From: Candidatus Contendobacter odensis Run_B_J11
GTDB taxonomy: Bacteria > Pseudomonadota > Gammaproteobacteria > Competibacterales > Competibacteraceae
Assembly: GCF_000531125.1 (NCBI RefSeq)
Contig: NZ_CBTK010000281.1
Location: 1 to 34,458, forward strand
Length of the DNA stretch: 34,458 nt
Reading direction: 5' to 3'
Under the pieces are notes generated by a model. That model was not told the DNA's origin and did not search any database. It saw only the letters and a list, made by a program, of their open reading frames with translations. Made by a program: the position numbers and the translations under genes. Position 1 is the first letter of the stretch; each line of letters opens with the position of its first letter. Below are positions 19,008-27,651 of the stretch, piece by piece.

Positions 19008-20935
19008 TTTTGATTGAATCCCGTCGAGTTAGGCGAATCCCAGGGACTTTTACGCGGCGGCTGTGCCGGCGTCACCCGATCCGGCACAGTGGGCGCCACG
19101 ATAATCGGTTGGGGTTGAGTTCGGTCACGCCGTGATTGTTGCCGGCGGGTTCTTGACTGGCTTTCTACCTTATTACGATTCGGTACGGTCGGCTTTTTGC
19201 CCTCGCCCTGCTTGGCGGTAGCCGGCTCAGTCGTTGTGCTGGATCGAGGTTTGGTTTCGGTAGGAGCTATCGCCGGCACTAAAGGAGTCTCGACTGGGCT
19301 AACCCCTGCTGGTTTCAACCCAGCGTCCAGAGTCGAATCCGGCTGGACCGGTTGCGCTGTCCGCTCATCAATCACCGCTGGTGCCGCCGGTTCCGATTCC
19401 GTTTGTATCACCGACGCCGCCGGTGTTTGCGGTTCTGGATCGAGGGCTGGAACGAGGGCTGGTGCGATGGTGTCCAGCGGCGCAGCGGGTTCCACGACGA
19501 CCGGCATTGCCATCGGCAGCGGTGCTTCAGCAGTCGGCGGAGGGGAAGCGGTGGTATCGATGAGCGGAACCGGGGGCAGGGTCGCTGCTGTTGTTGGCTG
19601 AAGCGTCGGCGTTGCACCGGCTACCGGAGCTGGCACTGTTTCAGCCGGTTGCCCGGTTTGCTCCAGGCTGTAGTGAGAGGGGTTCACCTCTGGAACCGGC
19701 GCGGATGACCACCGCCAGAGGGCTATCGCCGCCAACGCTACCACCAGTCCCACGCCACCGGATAGAACGCCCCACCGTGGCCACCGGAATGCACCAGCAC
19801 GCGGCTTCAATGGCGGCGGTGGCTCGCTGGGCCGCTGGATAGGGGATCGGCGACTGGCCGTTGGCGGATGTGTCCTTTTCAACTCGTTGCGATCAGTGCC
19901 TTCCAAGGCAGCACGCAACGGAGCCCGATCCAGGGTCGGCAGCTTAGCCGACTTGGACAGCGGCGCCATGATCACCGTCTCGTCGCTTTCCTCATCCTGC
20001 GCCCCACTTAACCCAGCCTGTATCTCGGACACATCACGAAACCGTTGTTCTGGACGCACTGCCAACGCCCGATCAATCACCCGGAGCAGATTGGTGCTGT
20101 AACGGCCAGCGCCGACCGCCACTGCCGGTTTCAGGGTGTCGTCCAATAGCCGTTCGGCGGCTTCCACCGGGGTCTGTCCTGCGATACAGCGATACAACAC
20201 CGCACCGAGGGCATAAATATCGGTCCATGGGCCATAACGATCATTGCGGGTCGAGTATTGTTCCGGCGGCGAATAACCGGGCGTCACCAGGCTGCTCACG
20301 CTTTGGCTGTGACGGCTGATCGCTGCCCGTGCCGCACCGAAATCAATCAACATCACCCGATGATCATGCGCCCGCACATACAGATTGGAGGGCTTGATAT
20401 CGCGATGCAGGTAGCCCTGCTCATGCACCGCCTGCAAGGCCGGCAGCAGGTCTTCCAGTAAACCGCGCATTTGATCCTCGGCGAGTGTTTCACCTTCCCG
20501 CAGGATTGCGCTCAGCGGTTCGCCCTCCTCGTAATCCATAATGATGTAGGCGGTGCCATGTCCCCGGAAATAGCGTTTGATCCGAACGACATAGGGGTGC
20601 TGAATCCGGGCCAGAACCCGAGCCTCATCAAGAAAGCGCTCCAGCCCCCATTCATAATCCGATGCCTGGCCTTCGGTGGCGCTGGTTTGCCCTTGGGTGT
20701 TGGCACGAACCGTCACCCCGTCAGTATCACGGAACGACCACTCGATAGGAAAATACTCCTTGATGGCCACCCAGTTTTCCAGATGGGTATCCAGCGCCTT
20801 ATAGGTGACCCCAAAGCCGCCCGCCCCCAGGATGGCATCAATGCGGTACTCGTCCAGCAGATGACCGGACGGCAGCGCATTAGCTCGACGGGTTCCACCC
20901 TTGGCGGGCGTAGTTGAATCGGGGGCAGTAGTCAT
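19004..20935 (-). CDS. Transmembrane Ser/Thr protein kinase (Hanks type)
   Basis: The 643 residues hold a complete kinase domain (about 30-300). It has the Gly-loop LGAGGFGVTYKA, Lys59 in WVAIKEYFP, catalytic HRDIKPSN with Asp179, metal-binding DFG at 198-200 and an activation segment ending PGYSPPEQY. A Pro/Thr linker, one transmembrane helix (about 390-408) and a long Pro/Ala/Thr-rich segment with a basic end follow; this segment should be periplasmic. There are no PASTA repeats. The RD and DFG motifs predict an active enzyme. It begins 33 bases after asnS and leads the kinase-FHA-FHA-PP2C run. ATG 20935 is chosen over the in-frame GTG before it. Confidence 0.94.
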   Translation of the reverse strand: MTTAPDSTTPAKGGTRRANALPSGHLLDEYRIDAILGAGGFGVTYKALDTHLENWVAIKEYFPIEWSFRDTDGVTVRANTQGQTSATEGQASDYEWGLERFLDEARVLARIQHPYVVRIKRYFRGHGTAYIIMDYEEGEPLSAILREGETLAEDQMRGLLEDLLPALQAVHEQGYLHRDIKPSNLYVRAHDHRVMLIDFGAARAAISRHSQSVSSLVTPGYSPPEQYSTRNDRYGPWTDIYALGAVLYRCIAGQTPVEAAERLLDDTLKPAVAVGAGRYSTNLLRVIDRALAVRPEQRFRDVSEIQAGLSGAQDEESDETVIMAPLSKSAKLPTLDRAPLRAALEGTDRNELKRTHPPTASRRSPIQRPSEPPPPLKPRAGAFRWPRWGVLSGGVGLVVALAAIALWRWSSAPVPEVNPSHYSLEQTGQPAETVPAPVAGATPTLQPTTAATLPPVPLIDTTASPPPTAEAPLPMAMPVVVEPAAPLDTIAPALVPALDPEPQTPAASVIQTESEPAAPAVIDERTAQPVQPDSTLDAGLKPAGVSPVETPLVPAIAPTETKPRSSTTTEPATAKQGEGKKPTVPNRNKVESQSRTRRQQSRRDRTQPQPIIVAPTVPDRVTPAQPPRKSPWDSPNSTGFNQK

Positions 20936-20968
20936 CACAGCAAACCGAAAAGAGGGTGGAACAACGGG

Positions 20969-22369
20969 CTAGAAATCCGCGCAGCGGGGGGTACGCGGGA
21001 ACGGGATCACATCCCGGACGTTACTCATGCCCGTCACATAACTGACCGTGCGCTCGAACCCCAGCCCAAACCCGGCATGAGGCACACTGCCATAGCGACG
21101 TAGATCACGATACCAATTATACGTGGTCTTGCTCATCCCTAGCTCGTCCATCCGTTCATCCAGCCGATCCAGCCGGTCCTCACGCTGGCTGCCGCCGATG
21201 ATTTCACCGATACCGGGCGCCAGTATGTCCATCGCCGCCACCGTGCGACCGTCGTCATTCAGGCGCATGTAGAAGCTCTTGATCGTTTTAGGATAGTTCA
21301 TCAGCACCAGCGGTCGGCCCACATGCTCCTCGGCCAGATAGCGTTCATGCTCGGACTGCAAATCCATCCCCCACTGGATCGGAAACTCGAAAGTCCGTCC
21401 GGCCTGCTCCAGAATGCGGATCGCTTCACTGTAATCCATCCGCTCGAACGGCAAGCGCACCACCTGTTCCAGGCGCTGGATGCAGGTTTTATCAATGCGC
21501 TGGGCAAAGAAAGCCATGTCGTCAGCGCGCTCATCCAGCACCGCTTTGAAGATGGACTTCAACAACGCCTCGGCCAAATCCGCATTGGCCGACAGGTCGG
21601 CGAAGGCCGTTTCCGGCTCCACCATCCAGAATTCGGCCAGATGGCGACTGGTGTTGGAGTTTTCGGCACGGAAAGTCGGGCCGAAGGTGTAAACCTTGGA
21701 CAGCGCCAGGCAATAGGACTCGACGTTGAGTTGACCGGAAACGGTCAGAAACGTCTCGCGGCCAAAAAAATCCTGACTGAAATCAATTCTGCCCTCAGCG
21801 GTACGCGGCGGGTTAACCAGATCCAGGGTGCTAACCCGGAACAGCGCACCAGCGCCTTCACAGTCGCTGGCGGTAATAATCGGGGTATGAATCCAGAAAT
21901 AGCCCTGCTCATGGAAGAAACGCTGGATGGCTTGGGCCAAACAATGACGTACCCGAGCAATGGCGCCAATACTGTTAGTACGCGGACGGAGATGCGCTAT
22001 TGACCGTAGATATTCGAAGCTGTGCGGCTTGGGGGAAACCGGATAGGTCTCTGGATCGTCTACCCAGCCGACGACTTCAATCGCCTCTGCCCGCAGCTCT
22101 ACGCTCTGACCCTTGCCGGCGGACGCAACCAGCTCACCGGTGACGCGCACTGCACAGCCGGCCGTCAGATGCAGCACCTCGCTGAGGTAATTCGGCAATC
22201 CGGCGGCAACGACAACCTGCAACGGATCGAAGCAGGAACCGTCATGGACAGCGACGAAGGACAAGCCGGCTTTGGAATCGCGGCGGGTGCGCACCCAGCC
22301 CTGCACGGTGACTTGGCGACCCAGCGGGATTTGGCCGCCCAGCACAGCGGTAATAGCGTATACGGACAT
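20969..22369 (-). CDS. asnS: Asparaginyl-tRNA synthetase
   Basis: It charges tRNA-Asn with asparagine. The 466 residues show an N-terminal OB-fold anticodon-binding domain ([19 protein letters not shown]) and a class II catalytic domain. Motif 2 is [21 protein letters not shown] and motif 3 is [16 protein letters not shown], ending in [12 protein letters not shown], the AsnS-type C-terminus that separates it from AspS. GGGAG precedes the ATG. It lies between the phasin-like gene (53 bases upstream) and the kinase gene (33 bases downstream), all on the same strand. Confidence 0.97.
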   Translation of the reverse strand: MSVYAITAVLGGQIPLGRQVTVQGWVRTRRDSKAGLSFVAVHDGSCFDPLQVVVAAGLPNYLSEVLHLTAGCAVRVTGELVASAGKGQSVELRAEAIEVVGWVDDPETYPVSPKPHSFEYLRSIAHLRPRTNSIGAIARVRHCLAQAIQRFFHEQGYFWIHTPIITASDCEGAGALFRVSTLDLVNPPRTAEGRIDFSQDFFGRETFLTVSGQLNVESYCLALSKVYTFGPTFRAENSNTSRHLAEFWMVEPETAFADLSANADLAEALLKSIFKAVLDERADDMAFFAQRIDKTCIQRLEQVVRLPFERMDYSEAIRILEQAGRTFEFPIQWGMDLQSEHERYLAEEHVGRPLVLMNYPKTIKSFYMRLNDDGRTVAAMDILAPGIGEIIGGSQREDRLDRLDERMDELGMSKTTYNWYRDLRRYGSVPHAGFGLGFERTVSYVTGMSNVRDVIPFPRTPRCADF

Positions 22370-22422
22370 TAAACGGTCTACTCCCGGTCACGGCTGAGTG
22401 CGGTGGCCCAGTGGCAAGGTCA

Positions 22423-23232
22423 TTAAAGCGGATCCTGGTATTTCTGGAGGTGTTGCGCTTTGGCCTGACCGATCCAGTTTTCACGATGAATGCGCCCCGT
22501 AAATTTGATGGCGGCTTCAATCCGCTCTACATCGGCTTCACCCAGCACCGCCAAATCCCGGAAGCTGCGAACACCGCAGGCGTTTAACTTCTTTTCCAGA
22601 GCAGGGCCGATGCCATTGATGAGCTTGAGGTCGTCGGGCTGCCTTGCCACCGGTGCAACGACGGGTAACGGTTCAGGCAGCGCTGCTGGCGCAGCGGTTA
22701 TTGCGGTCGGATCGGGCGCAGCCTCCGCTAGCGCAATCACCGGTTCGGGAATAATGACCGGTTCGGAAACAGCCGAAGGCGATGCTACCGTAGCCAAGGG
22801 TTCTAACACCGCTGCGGGTTGGGTGACAGTGGAAACCGATTCGGCAACCGTAGCCGGTGGTGCGTCAAACTGATCCGGTGGTGTGAGTCCACCCCGGCGC
22901 AGCACTGCGAAGTAGTCATCCCACCATTGGTTCTGGGTCTGAATCCAGCGATGCAGTACTTCCTCCATTTGTTTCACCCAGGAGGCCATCATTTCCGGGG
23001 TTCCTTTTTCGCGGGCAACGCGCTGTACCCACTCCTCGACCCAGGCGGCTTCCTTCTCCAAGGTTCGTTTCACCGCCGCCTCCCAGCTTGCCAAATTCTT
23101 CAGATAGGTTTCCCGCCAAGCCTCGACACCCGCCGGCGGCTGAAACGGCACGGCTGAACACAGGCTTTCCCAAAGGCGCTTCTGGGCGTCGGTCCAGGTC
23201 TTGAGAATTTCTTCATGAATCCACGGTTTCAT
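22423..23232 (-). CDS. Phasin-like protein with C-terminal helix-hairpin-helix
   Basis: The 269 residues have three parts. The N-terminal part (about 1-115) is helical, with many Trp and coiled-coil-like heptads (KTWTDAQKRLWESL, WIQTQNQWWDDYFAVL), as in phasins or PhaE-like proteins that coat PHA granules. The middle (about 120-205) is a Pro/Ala/Val linker. The end (about 206-269) is a helix-hairpin-helix domain (LKLINGIGPALEKKLNACGVRSFRDLAVL) of the kind fused to several ribosomal and respiratory proteins. ATG 23232 has GGAGGG 8 bases upstream; the frame extends 78 bases further without a signal. The granule role is inference. A DNA-binding or scaffold role through the HhH domain is possible. 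Confidence 0.7.
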   Translation of the reverse strand: MKPWIHEEILKTWTDAQKRLWESLCSAVPFQPPAGVEAWRETYLKNLASWEAAVKRTLEKEAAWVEEWVQRVAREKGTPEMMASWVKQMEEVLHRWIQTQNQWWDDYFAVLRRGGLTPPDQFDAPPATVAESVSTVTQPAAVLEPLATVASPSAVSEPVIIPEPVIALAEAAPDPTAITAAPAALPEPLPVVAPVARQPDDLKLINGIGPALEKKLNACGVRSFRDLAVLGEADVERIEAAIKFTGRIHRENWIGQAKAQHLQKYQDPL

Positions 23233-23692
23233 TGTTGTTACCCTCCACAGTGTTTCGCAAAATTTTTGTTCATGATTTTTTAGTGTCACCTTTCGTATCG
23301 CGCATGACAAGAGTTGGAATTCGCCTCCTCATGCCGCCAGCCATGTCCAACAGTGGCAGCTTGAAATTTCCTCAGTTCGCGTTTTACGGTGAGTAAGAAG
23401 AGACGCACACGGAACGCAGTCTTGAACGCGCATTAGGTTTTGCGTAGAAACGATCTGACCGTTCTCAATCCCGCCAACGGGTGACAAGGACTATCGGCCA
23501 TGTCACTGCCATCAACGTGACCTACGTCTGGGAGGAATACAGCAATCCCTAAACTGGTTGTGGAGGTAGCACGGGCCTCTTGCCCGTGATGAGTCGAAGG
23601 GCTGGAAGCCGGTGCTACATTGAGTTCCATTCATCTAGCTGACGGAAACAAGTCCACCCAAGAGAGGTAGGCGAAAAATGGGTTCACACCGG
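23233..23692. other. Intergenic region with palindromic repeat
   Basis: No gene is visible between the phasin-like gene and the lipoprotein gene. The part near 23233-23300 should hold the phasin-like gene's promoter. The only clear structure is the palindromic repeat at 23566-23618. Confidence 0.5.
23566..23618. repeat. Palindromic repeat, intergenic copy
   Basis: The ends GTAGCAC and GTGCTAC pair, and ACGGGC/GCCCGT and GGCTGGAAGCC make inner stems. On the minus strand it aligns over its whole length with the copy inside the DUF5682 gene at 30739-30788 (shared blocks GGCTTCCAGCCC and ACGGGCA). Confidence 0.75.
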
Positions 23693-23983
23693 TTATTTTG
23701 GTTTGAAGGCATTCAGATTCCCTTCCTTAAAAGACAGGATTGCATCTGGATAGAACCAATCCTCCAGCTTTTTCCCATCGGTGTCGGTACGCCCCTTTTT
23801 ATAGAGGGGTTTCCCGTACTTCGACAGAATGGAATCGGAAGAATGACCCAGATTCAACTCCGCCGTCATATTTGGCCCCACCGGATCATGCTTGCTCGCT
23901 GCATCATCAGTATCCCCCTTCACAGCGCAACCTGATGAAATAATGGCGGCAAATCCGATAGCCAAAAACCCAAATGTTTTCAT
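23693..23983 (-). CDS. Small lipoprotein, BamE/SmpA-like pattern
   Basis: This 96-residue protein begins with a signal peptide ending in lipobox ISSGC (Cys19), so it is lipidated and probably faces the periplasm. The mature part has LNLGHSSDSILSKYGKPLYKK, then DWFYPDAILSFKEGNLNAF. That matches the outline of small BamE/SmpA-OmlA-like lipoproteins (G-x-S-x-x-x-V-x-x-x-x-G-x-P, then a strand-turn-strand). Similarity is by pattern only, and it is not BamE itself. ATG 23983 has GGAG 9 bases upstream; the longer open frame has no support. No operon partner is evident. Confidence 0.7.
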   Translation of the reverse strand: MKTFGFLAIGFAAIISSGCAVKGDTDDAASKHDPVGPNMTAELNLGHSSDSILSKYGKPLYKKGRTDTDGKKLEDWFYPDAILSFKEGNLNAFKPK

Positions 23984-24561
23984 TGACGCTGACTCCATTG
24001 GTGAGAACCTCTGCGGTAGGGATGCCAAAGGCGGTTTACTGGAACAACGGGTTACGCGGGGAGGGTGAAGTGGTTGATAAAAAACAGTGCATCGCGTTTC
24101 CAACCGGTAGATGGATAGAAGGCTTGCACACCATCATCCTCGAACGCGCCAGCGGTGCGTCCCCACATGGTTTTGAGGCAGCTTGCTCGATCAGCACCCG
24201 TCAAGCATAGAACGCTGCGCTCACATTTCCACCTGATCCACGTCCCCATCACCCAACCCTTACCCCATCCCCGCCCCTGCAAACCCCGTTAGATCTACTC
24301 TCCCTCGCTTTCAGGCGTTGAACATAGACGACTTTGTTGAGATCGTGCAAGGCGGTATGATTTCAAGTACCCCCTTGACAGTCCCCATTCCCTCAACTTC
24401 AATCAGTAGAATTTCTTCAACAGACACGGTTGGAACCTTAGCGCACCACACTCAGGATGGGCGTCATTGTCAAACTACCGCCATGATCGAATCCGCAATC
24501 GGTGATGACATCGCCCACAATCCAAGCCCACCGCAGCGGCAGAGACCCTCACCCTCTCATT
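23984..24561. other. Intergenic region before nfi
   Basis: No supported gene is visible. Short ORFs on both strands (24052-24282 minus, 24318-24581 plus) have no recognised motif. TTGACA at 24375-24380 followed after 17 bases by TTCAAT (24398-24403, 4 of 6 consensus) could be a weak promoter for nfi. Confidence 0.4.
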
Positions 24562-25212
24562 ATGCATTCCTGGAATCTTAGCCCTGCTGAAGCCATTGCT
24601 TTGCAAAAAGAATTGCGCACTCACCTGATCTTGAGCGATCAGTTGGGAATAGTGCGACGGGTCGCTGGCGTGGATGTCGGTTTCGAGACGGGTGGAATGA
24701 TCACTCGCGCAGCGGTGGCGGTGCTGTGCTATCCCGAACTGGACGTGCTGGAGACTGCCATTGCCCGCCGGCCCACCGAATTTCCCTATATTCCCGGTCT
24801 GCTCTCGTTCCGCGAGTTGCCCGCAGTGCTGGATGCTTTGGAGCAATTGCACGAACTACCGGATTTACTGCTGTGCGACGGGCAGGGCATCGCCCATCCG
24901 CGTCGCTTTGGCATCGCCAGCCATCTCGGCCTGCTAGTGGATATTCCCAGTATTGGCGTGGCGAAAACCCGGCTGTGCGGTACGCATGACACGCTGCCCG
25001 ACCCGCGTGGAGCGTGGACGCCACTGCGGGCAAATCATGAAATCATCGGCGCGGTGTTACGGACCCGGCCCGGTGTCAAGCCGCTTTACCTCTCGCCTGG
25101 TCACCGGATCAGTTTGGAAACGGCGATCACTTATGTGATGGCCTGTTGTACTCGTTACCGCCTGCCGGAAACCACCCGTCACGCGCACCGGCTGGCGTCG
25201 GAACCTCAGTAA
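24562..25212 (+). CDS. nfi: Endonuclease V
   Basis: It nicks DNA next to deaminated bases, mainly inosine. The 216 residues align with E. coli Nfi throughout: [14 protein letters not shown] with the catalytic Asp, [15 protein letters not shown] with the wedge PYIP and Glu, [22 protein letters not shown] with the second Asp, [23 protein letters not shown] and [15 protein letters not shown] 24562 is chosen because the N-terminus then lines up with the family; the frame extends 60 bases further but no ribosome-binding site is clear for either start. Confidence 0.94.
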   Translation: MHSWNLSPAEAIALQKELRTHLILSDQLGIVRRVAGVDVGFETGGMITRAAVAVLCYPELDVLETAIARRPTEFPYIPGLLSFRELPAVLDALEQLHELPDLLLCDGQGIAHPRRFGIASHLGLLVDIPSIGVAKTRLCGTHDTLPDPRGAWTPLRANHEIIGAVLRTRPGVKPLYLSPGHRISLETAITYVMACCTRYRLPETTRHAHRLASEPQ

Positions 25213-25249
25213 TCTACCTTTCCGCTCTATCTACCGTTGATCGGCTGGC

Positions 25250-25255
25250 TATAAT
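25250..25255 (+). promoter_or_regulatory. Likely -10 box for ackA
   Basis: A perfect TATAAT lies about 100 bases before ackA, but at the proper distance I see only a weak -35 (CTATCT, 25227-25232). The transcript would start near 25262 and include the short ORF at 25286-25348. Confidence 0.45.
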
Positions 25256-25285
25256 AGAAAACCACACTCACAACGAGAGAAAAAC

Positions 25286-25348
25286 ATGAGCGCCATAATG
25301 GATAACCACCGTTTCTTACCGGCTCTGAACATAGCGACAGGAGGATGA
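25286..25348 (+). CDS. Possible 20-aa leader peptide before ackA
   Basis: ATG at 25286 follows GAGAG and opens a 20-codon frame ending in TGA at 25346-25348. That TGA overlaps the ATG at 25345, and the ackA Shine-Dalgarno ACAGGAGG (25337-25344) lies inside its last codons, so it could couple translation to ackA. The 11-base sequence ATGAGCGCCAT occurs both here (25286-25296) and at the ackA start (25345-25355), so this may instead be a relic of a local duplication. Confidence 0.3.
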   Translation: MSAIMDNHRFLPALNIATGG

Positions 25349-25353
25349 GCGCC

Positions 25354-26532
25354 ATGGAGCAGGGGATTTTGGTGATCAATGCAGGTTCTTCCAGCATCAA
25401 GTTCGCCGTTTTCGGTAATGGTGACTCCTTGGAACCGGAATTGCGGGTTAAGGGACAGATGGAAGGTCTGGCCAGCGATCCGAGTTTTCAGGTCAAGAAC
25501 GCCGAAGGCCGCAAGATTGACCAGCGCGACGAGTGGCCACACGGCTCCGCGCTCAGCCATGCCAGCGCACTGCGCTATATCCTCGACTGGCTCAGGGAAA
25601 AAATGGGCCAGACGCAAGTGGTCGCCGCCGGTCATCGGGTCGTCCATGGTGGATTGGTTTATGACCGAGCGGTTCGGCTTGATGCGCGGGTCATCGCCGA
25701 TTTGGAGCAACTGGCCCCGCTGGCCCCGCTGCATCAGCCTCACAATATGGCTGCCATTCGTGCGTTGGCCGAAATCGCACCAGATTTGCCACAGGTGGCC
25801 TGCTTTGATACCGCCTTCCATCGCACTCAGCCCCGGGTCGCACAGCTTTTTGCCCTGCCGCGTGCGCTGCTCGATTCCGGAGTGCGCCGCTATGGGTTTC
25901 ACGGCCTGTCCTATGAATATATTGCCCACAAGCTGCCCGATTACGCGCCAGAGGTGAAACGGGTGGTGGTAGCGCATCTGGGTTCTGGCGCCAGCATGTG
26001 CGCGATTCGGGACGGCAAGAGTATCGAGAGTACGATGGGGTTTACTACCGTGGACGGCCTGCCGATGGGGACCCGTACTGGTGGCATGGATCCCGGCGTG
26101 GTGTTGTATCTGATGCAGGATCGCGGCTACGACGTTAAGGCGATTGAAAAATTGCTGTACAAGGAATCCGGGCTACTCGGTCTATCGGGGGTGTCCAATG
26201 ACATGCGCGATCTGTTGACGAGTACAGATCCCCATGCGGCGGAAGCGGTTGACGTGTTTGTTTACCAAGTCCTCAAATATCTGGGTGCACTCACCGCCGC
26301 GCTGGATGGACTGGACGCCTTGGTGTTCACCGCTGGTATCGGTGAAAACTCGCCGGAGATTCGGGAGCGGGTGTGCAGTCGGCTGGAATGGCTGGGCATC
26401 CGGCTGGACCAGACGGCTAATCAACAGGGTGGTCCCCGCATCTCGGCGGTGGATAGCGCCATTCCGGTTTGGGTAATCCCTACTAATGAAGAGAGCATGA
26501 TCGCTCGCCACACCCGCCAGGTTCTGCGGTAG
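25354..26532 (+). CDS. ackA: Acetate kinase
   Basis: It interconverts acetate plus ATP and acetyl phosphate plus ADP in the cytoplasm. The 392 residues carry the family motifs: NAGSSSIKFAVF, AAGHRVVHGG, ACFDTAFHRTQP with the catalytic Asp, RRYGFHGLSYEYIA, VVAHLGSGASMCAI, STMGFTTVDGLPMGTRTGGMDPG and VFTAGIGENSPEIRE. ACAGGAGG lies 9 bases before ATG 25354, so this start is preferred over ATG 25345, which directly follows the Shine-Dalgarno. The usual partner pta is not in the window; a xylulose-5-phosphate phosphoketolase partner is also absent. Confidence 0.95.
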   Translation: MEQGILVINAGSSSIKFAVFGNGDSLEPELRVKGQMEGLASDPSFQVKNAEGRKIDQRDEWPHGSALSHASALRYILDWLREKMGQTQVVAAGHRVVHGGLVYDRAVRLDARVIADLEQLAPLAPLHQPHNMAAIRALAEIAPDLPQVACFDTAFHRTQPRVAQLFALPRALLDSGVRRYGFHGLSYEYIAHKLPDYAPEVKRVVVAHLGSGASMCAIRDGKSIESTMGFTTVDGLPMGTRTGGMDPGVVLYLMQDRGYDVKAIEKLLYKESGLLGLSGVSNDMRDLLTSTDPHAAEAVDVFVYQVLKYLGALTAALDGLDALVFTAGIGENSPEIRERVCSRLEWLGIRLDQTANQQGGPRISAVDSAIPVWVIPTNEESMIARHTRQVLR

Positions 26533-26605
26533 CGTTAAGTCATTGCTGTGCTGAATCGCGCCCGTCCTCCCTGACGGACCCGATTTCAGCATGAGAGACA
26601 AATGG

Positions 26606-26788
26606 GATGAGCCGACCGGCGATCTGGACAGTCGCGCTTCGGCCAACGTCCGGCAAATCCTGCATGACCTGACCCGCGAATTGGGCAAAACCGTGGTTGC
26701 TGTTACTCACGATCTCACCTTTGCCAGCGCCGCTGACCGCCGAATTGGCATCGTGGATGGTTTGATCGATCCCGATTGGCGAGCGTAA
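26606..26788 (+). pseudogene. ABC-transporter ATPase C-terminal remnant
   Basis: The stretch begins at DEPTGDLDS (end of Walker B and D-loop) and continues to VVAVTHDLTFASAADRRIGIVDGLI (H-loop His), as in LolD/MacB-type ATPases, then stops. Everything before Walker B, including Walker A and the signature motif, is missing, so it cannot bind ATP. It is a relic of a deleted gene. Confidence 0.75.
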
Positions 26789-26789
26789 C

Positions 26790-26816
26790 GATGCGCTTCT
26801 CTTCGTTCAGCGCATC
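26790..26816. repeat. Short hairpin repeat
   Basis: GATGCGC (26790-26796) and GCGCATC (26810-26816) are inverted and followed by CTAC. It resembles common short dispersed proteobacterial repeats of the GTAGGATGCGC type. It starts just after the stop of the ABC remnant. The rest of 26817-26944 holds no gene. Confidence 0.4.
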
Positions 26817-26944
26817 CTACGCAGGTCATTCTTCATCCTTCATCGCCCCACCCGATAGTTGGCCGGAGCTTCGCGAAGGATTTGAGGGCTGGGTCGAAGG
26901 GCTGGGTTAGCGCCCGCTTTGCCCGAACCTTATAGGTGTCACAC

Positions 26945-27613
26945 ATGCCCCACGCATCCAGACTCCAGTTCCGCGAGGCCACTGCGCCGATCTCTGATGT
27001 GGTGACCAAGTTTGGCGGTCAGCCGGCTTGGCTTGAAGATCGCGTGGTTCCTCTGAGCCGTCGCACCGGGAAACCGATGACCTTCATCGCACAAGTGCTG
27101 ATTCCTGCGCATTGGCTGGCGGACGATACCCCCCGCATGGCCTATATCTTCATGACGGGAGCCGGGTTCGACCATAACGCAATGGAAACCTGGGATCCGA
27201 ATGAAGGCGAGACTGCTGTCGTTATCCAAACGAAACGCGCCAATTCACCAGCCTGTGAACCGTACCCGGAAATGTTGTGCTGCTGGGAAGAACGCGATAA
27301 CCCGAGGCGAGAAGTTCCATGCGAGTACGCTGTTGACGAAACGCCTGTTGAAGAAACAGCCTATGTCCCGCAAGAGGAACTCGACCGTCGGGCAGATTCA
27401 GAACGCGAACCCATCGTAGAGAGCTGGCGCGGAAACAAGATCGGAGGAAGCCCGTACTGGATTCAATACGAAGAATTCCCGTTCGACGACTGGCGTCTGT
27501 TACTCCAGTTAGAAGATGGCGCATACCCCTTCAACCTCAACCTGGGAACCGGCATCGGCTACGTCTTTCTCAATGCAGCGTGTACCGAGGGAAAACTGCT
27601 TTGGCAATGCTGA
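26945..27613 (+). CDS. DUF1963 / YwqG-like protein
   Basis: This 222-residue protein shows two similar blocks, KFGGQPAWLEDRVVPL near the start and KIGGSPYWIQ in the second half. It also has the late LLLQLEDGAYPFNLNLGTGIGYVFLN and GKLLWQC segments. The G-G-x-P-x-W boxes and the G-x-x-Y-V-F-L end are typical of the DUF1963/YwqG family, whose function is not established. It is cytoplasmic, with no signal or membrane helix. ATG 26945 is preferred to GTG 26936. It is convergent with the VWA gene, with a small hairpin (GTAGGCA/TGCCTAA) between the two stops. Confidence 0.75.
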   Translation: MPHASRLQFREATAPISDVVTKFGGQPAWLEDRVVPLSRRTGKPMTFIAQVLIPAHWLADDTPRMAYIFMTGAGFDHNAMETWDPNEGETAVVIQTKRANSPACEPYPEMLCCWEERDNPRREVPCEYAVDETPVEETAYVPQEELDRRADSEREPIVESWRGNKIGGSPYWIQYEEFPFDDWRLLLQLEDGAYPFNLNLGTGIGYVFLNAACTEGKLLWQC

Positions 27614-27651
27614 CCGGAACACACCCAATAGTCGTAGGGTAGGCACTCTGC

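Noticed and set aside
26533-26590. Inverted repeat after ackA as a terminator
   Set aside because: The stem has mismatches and no T-run follows, so a terminator is not supported.
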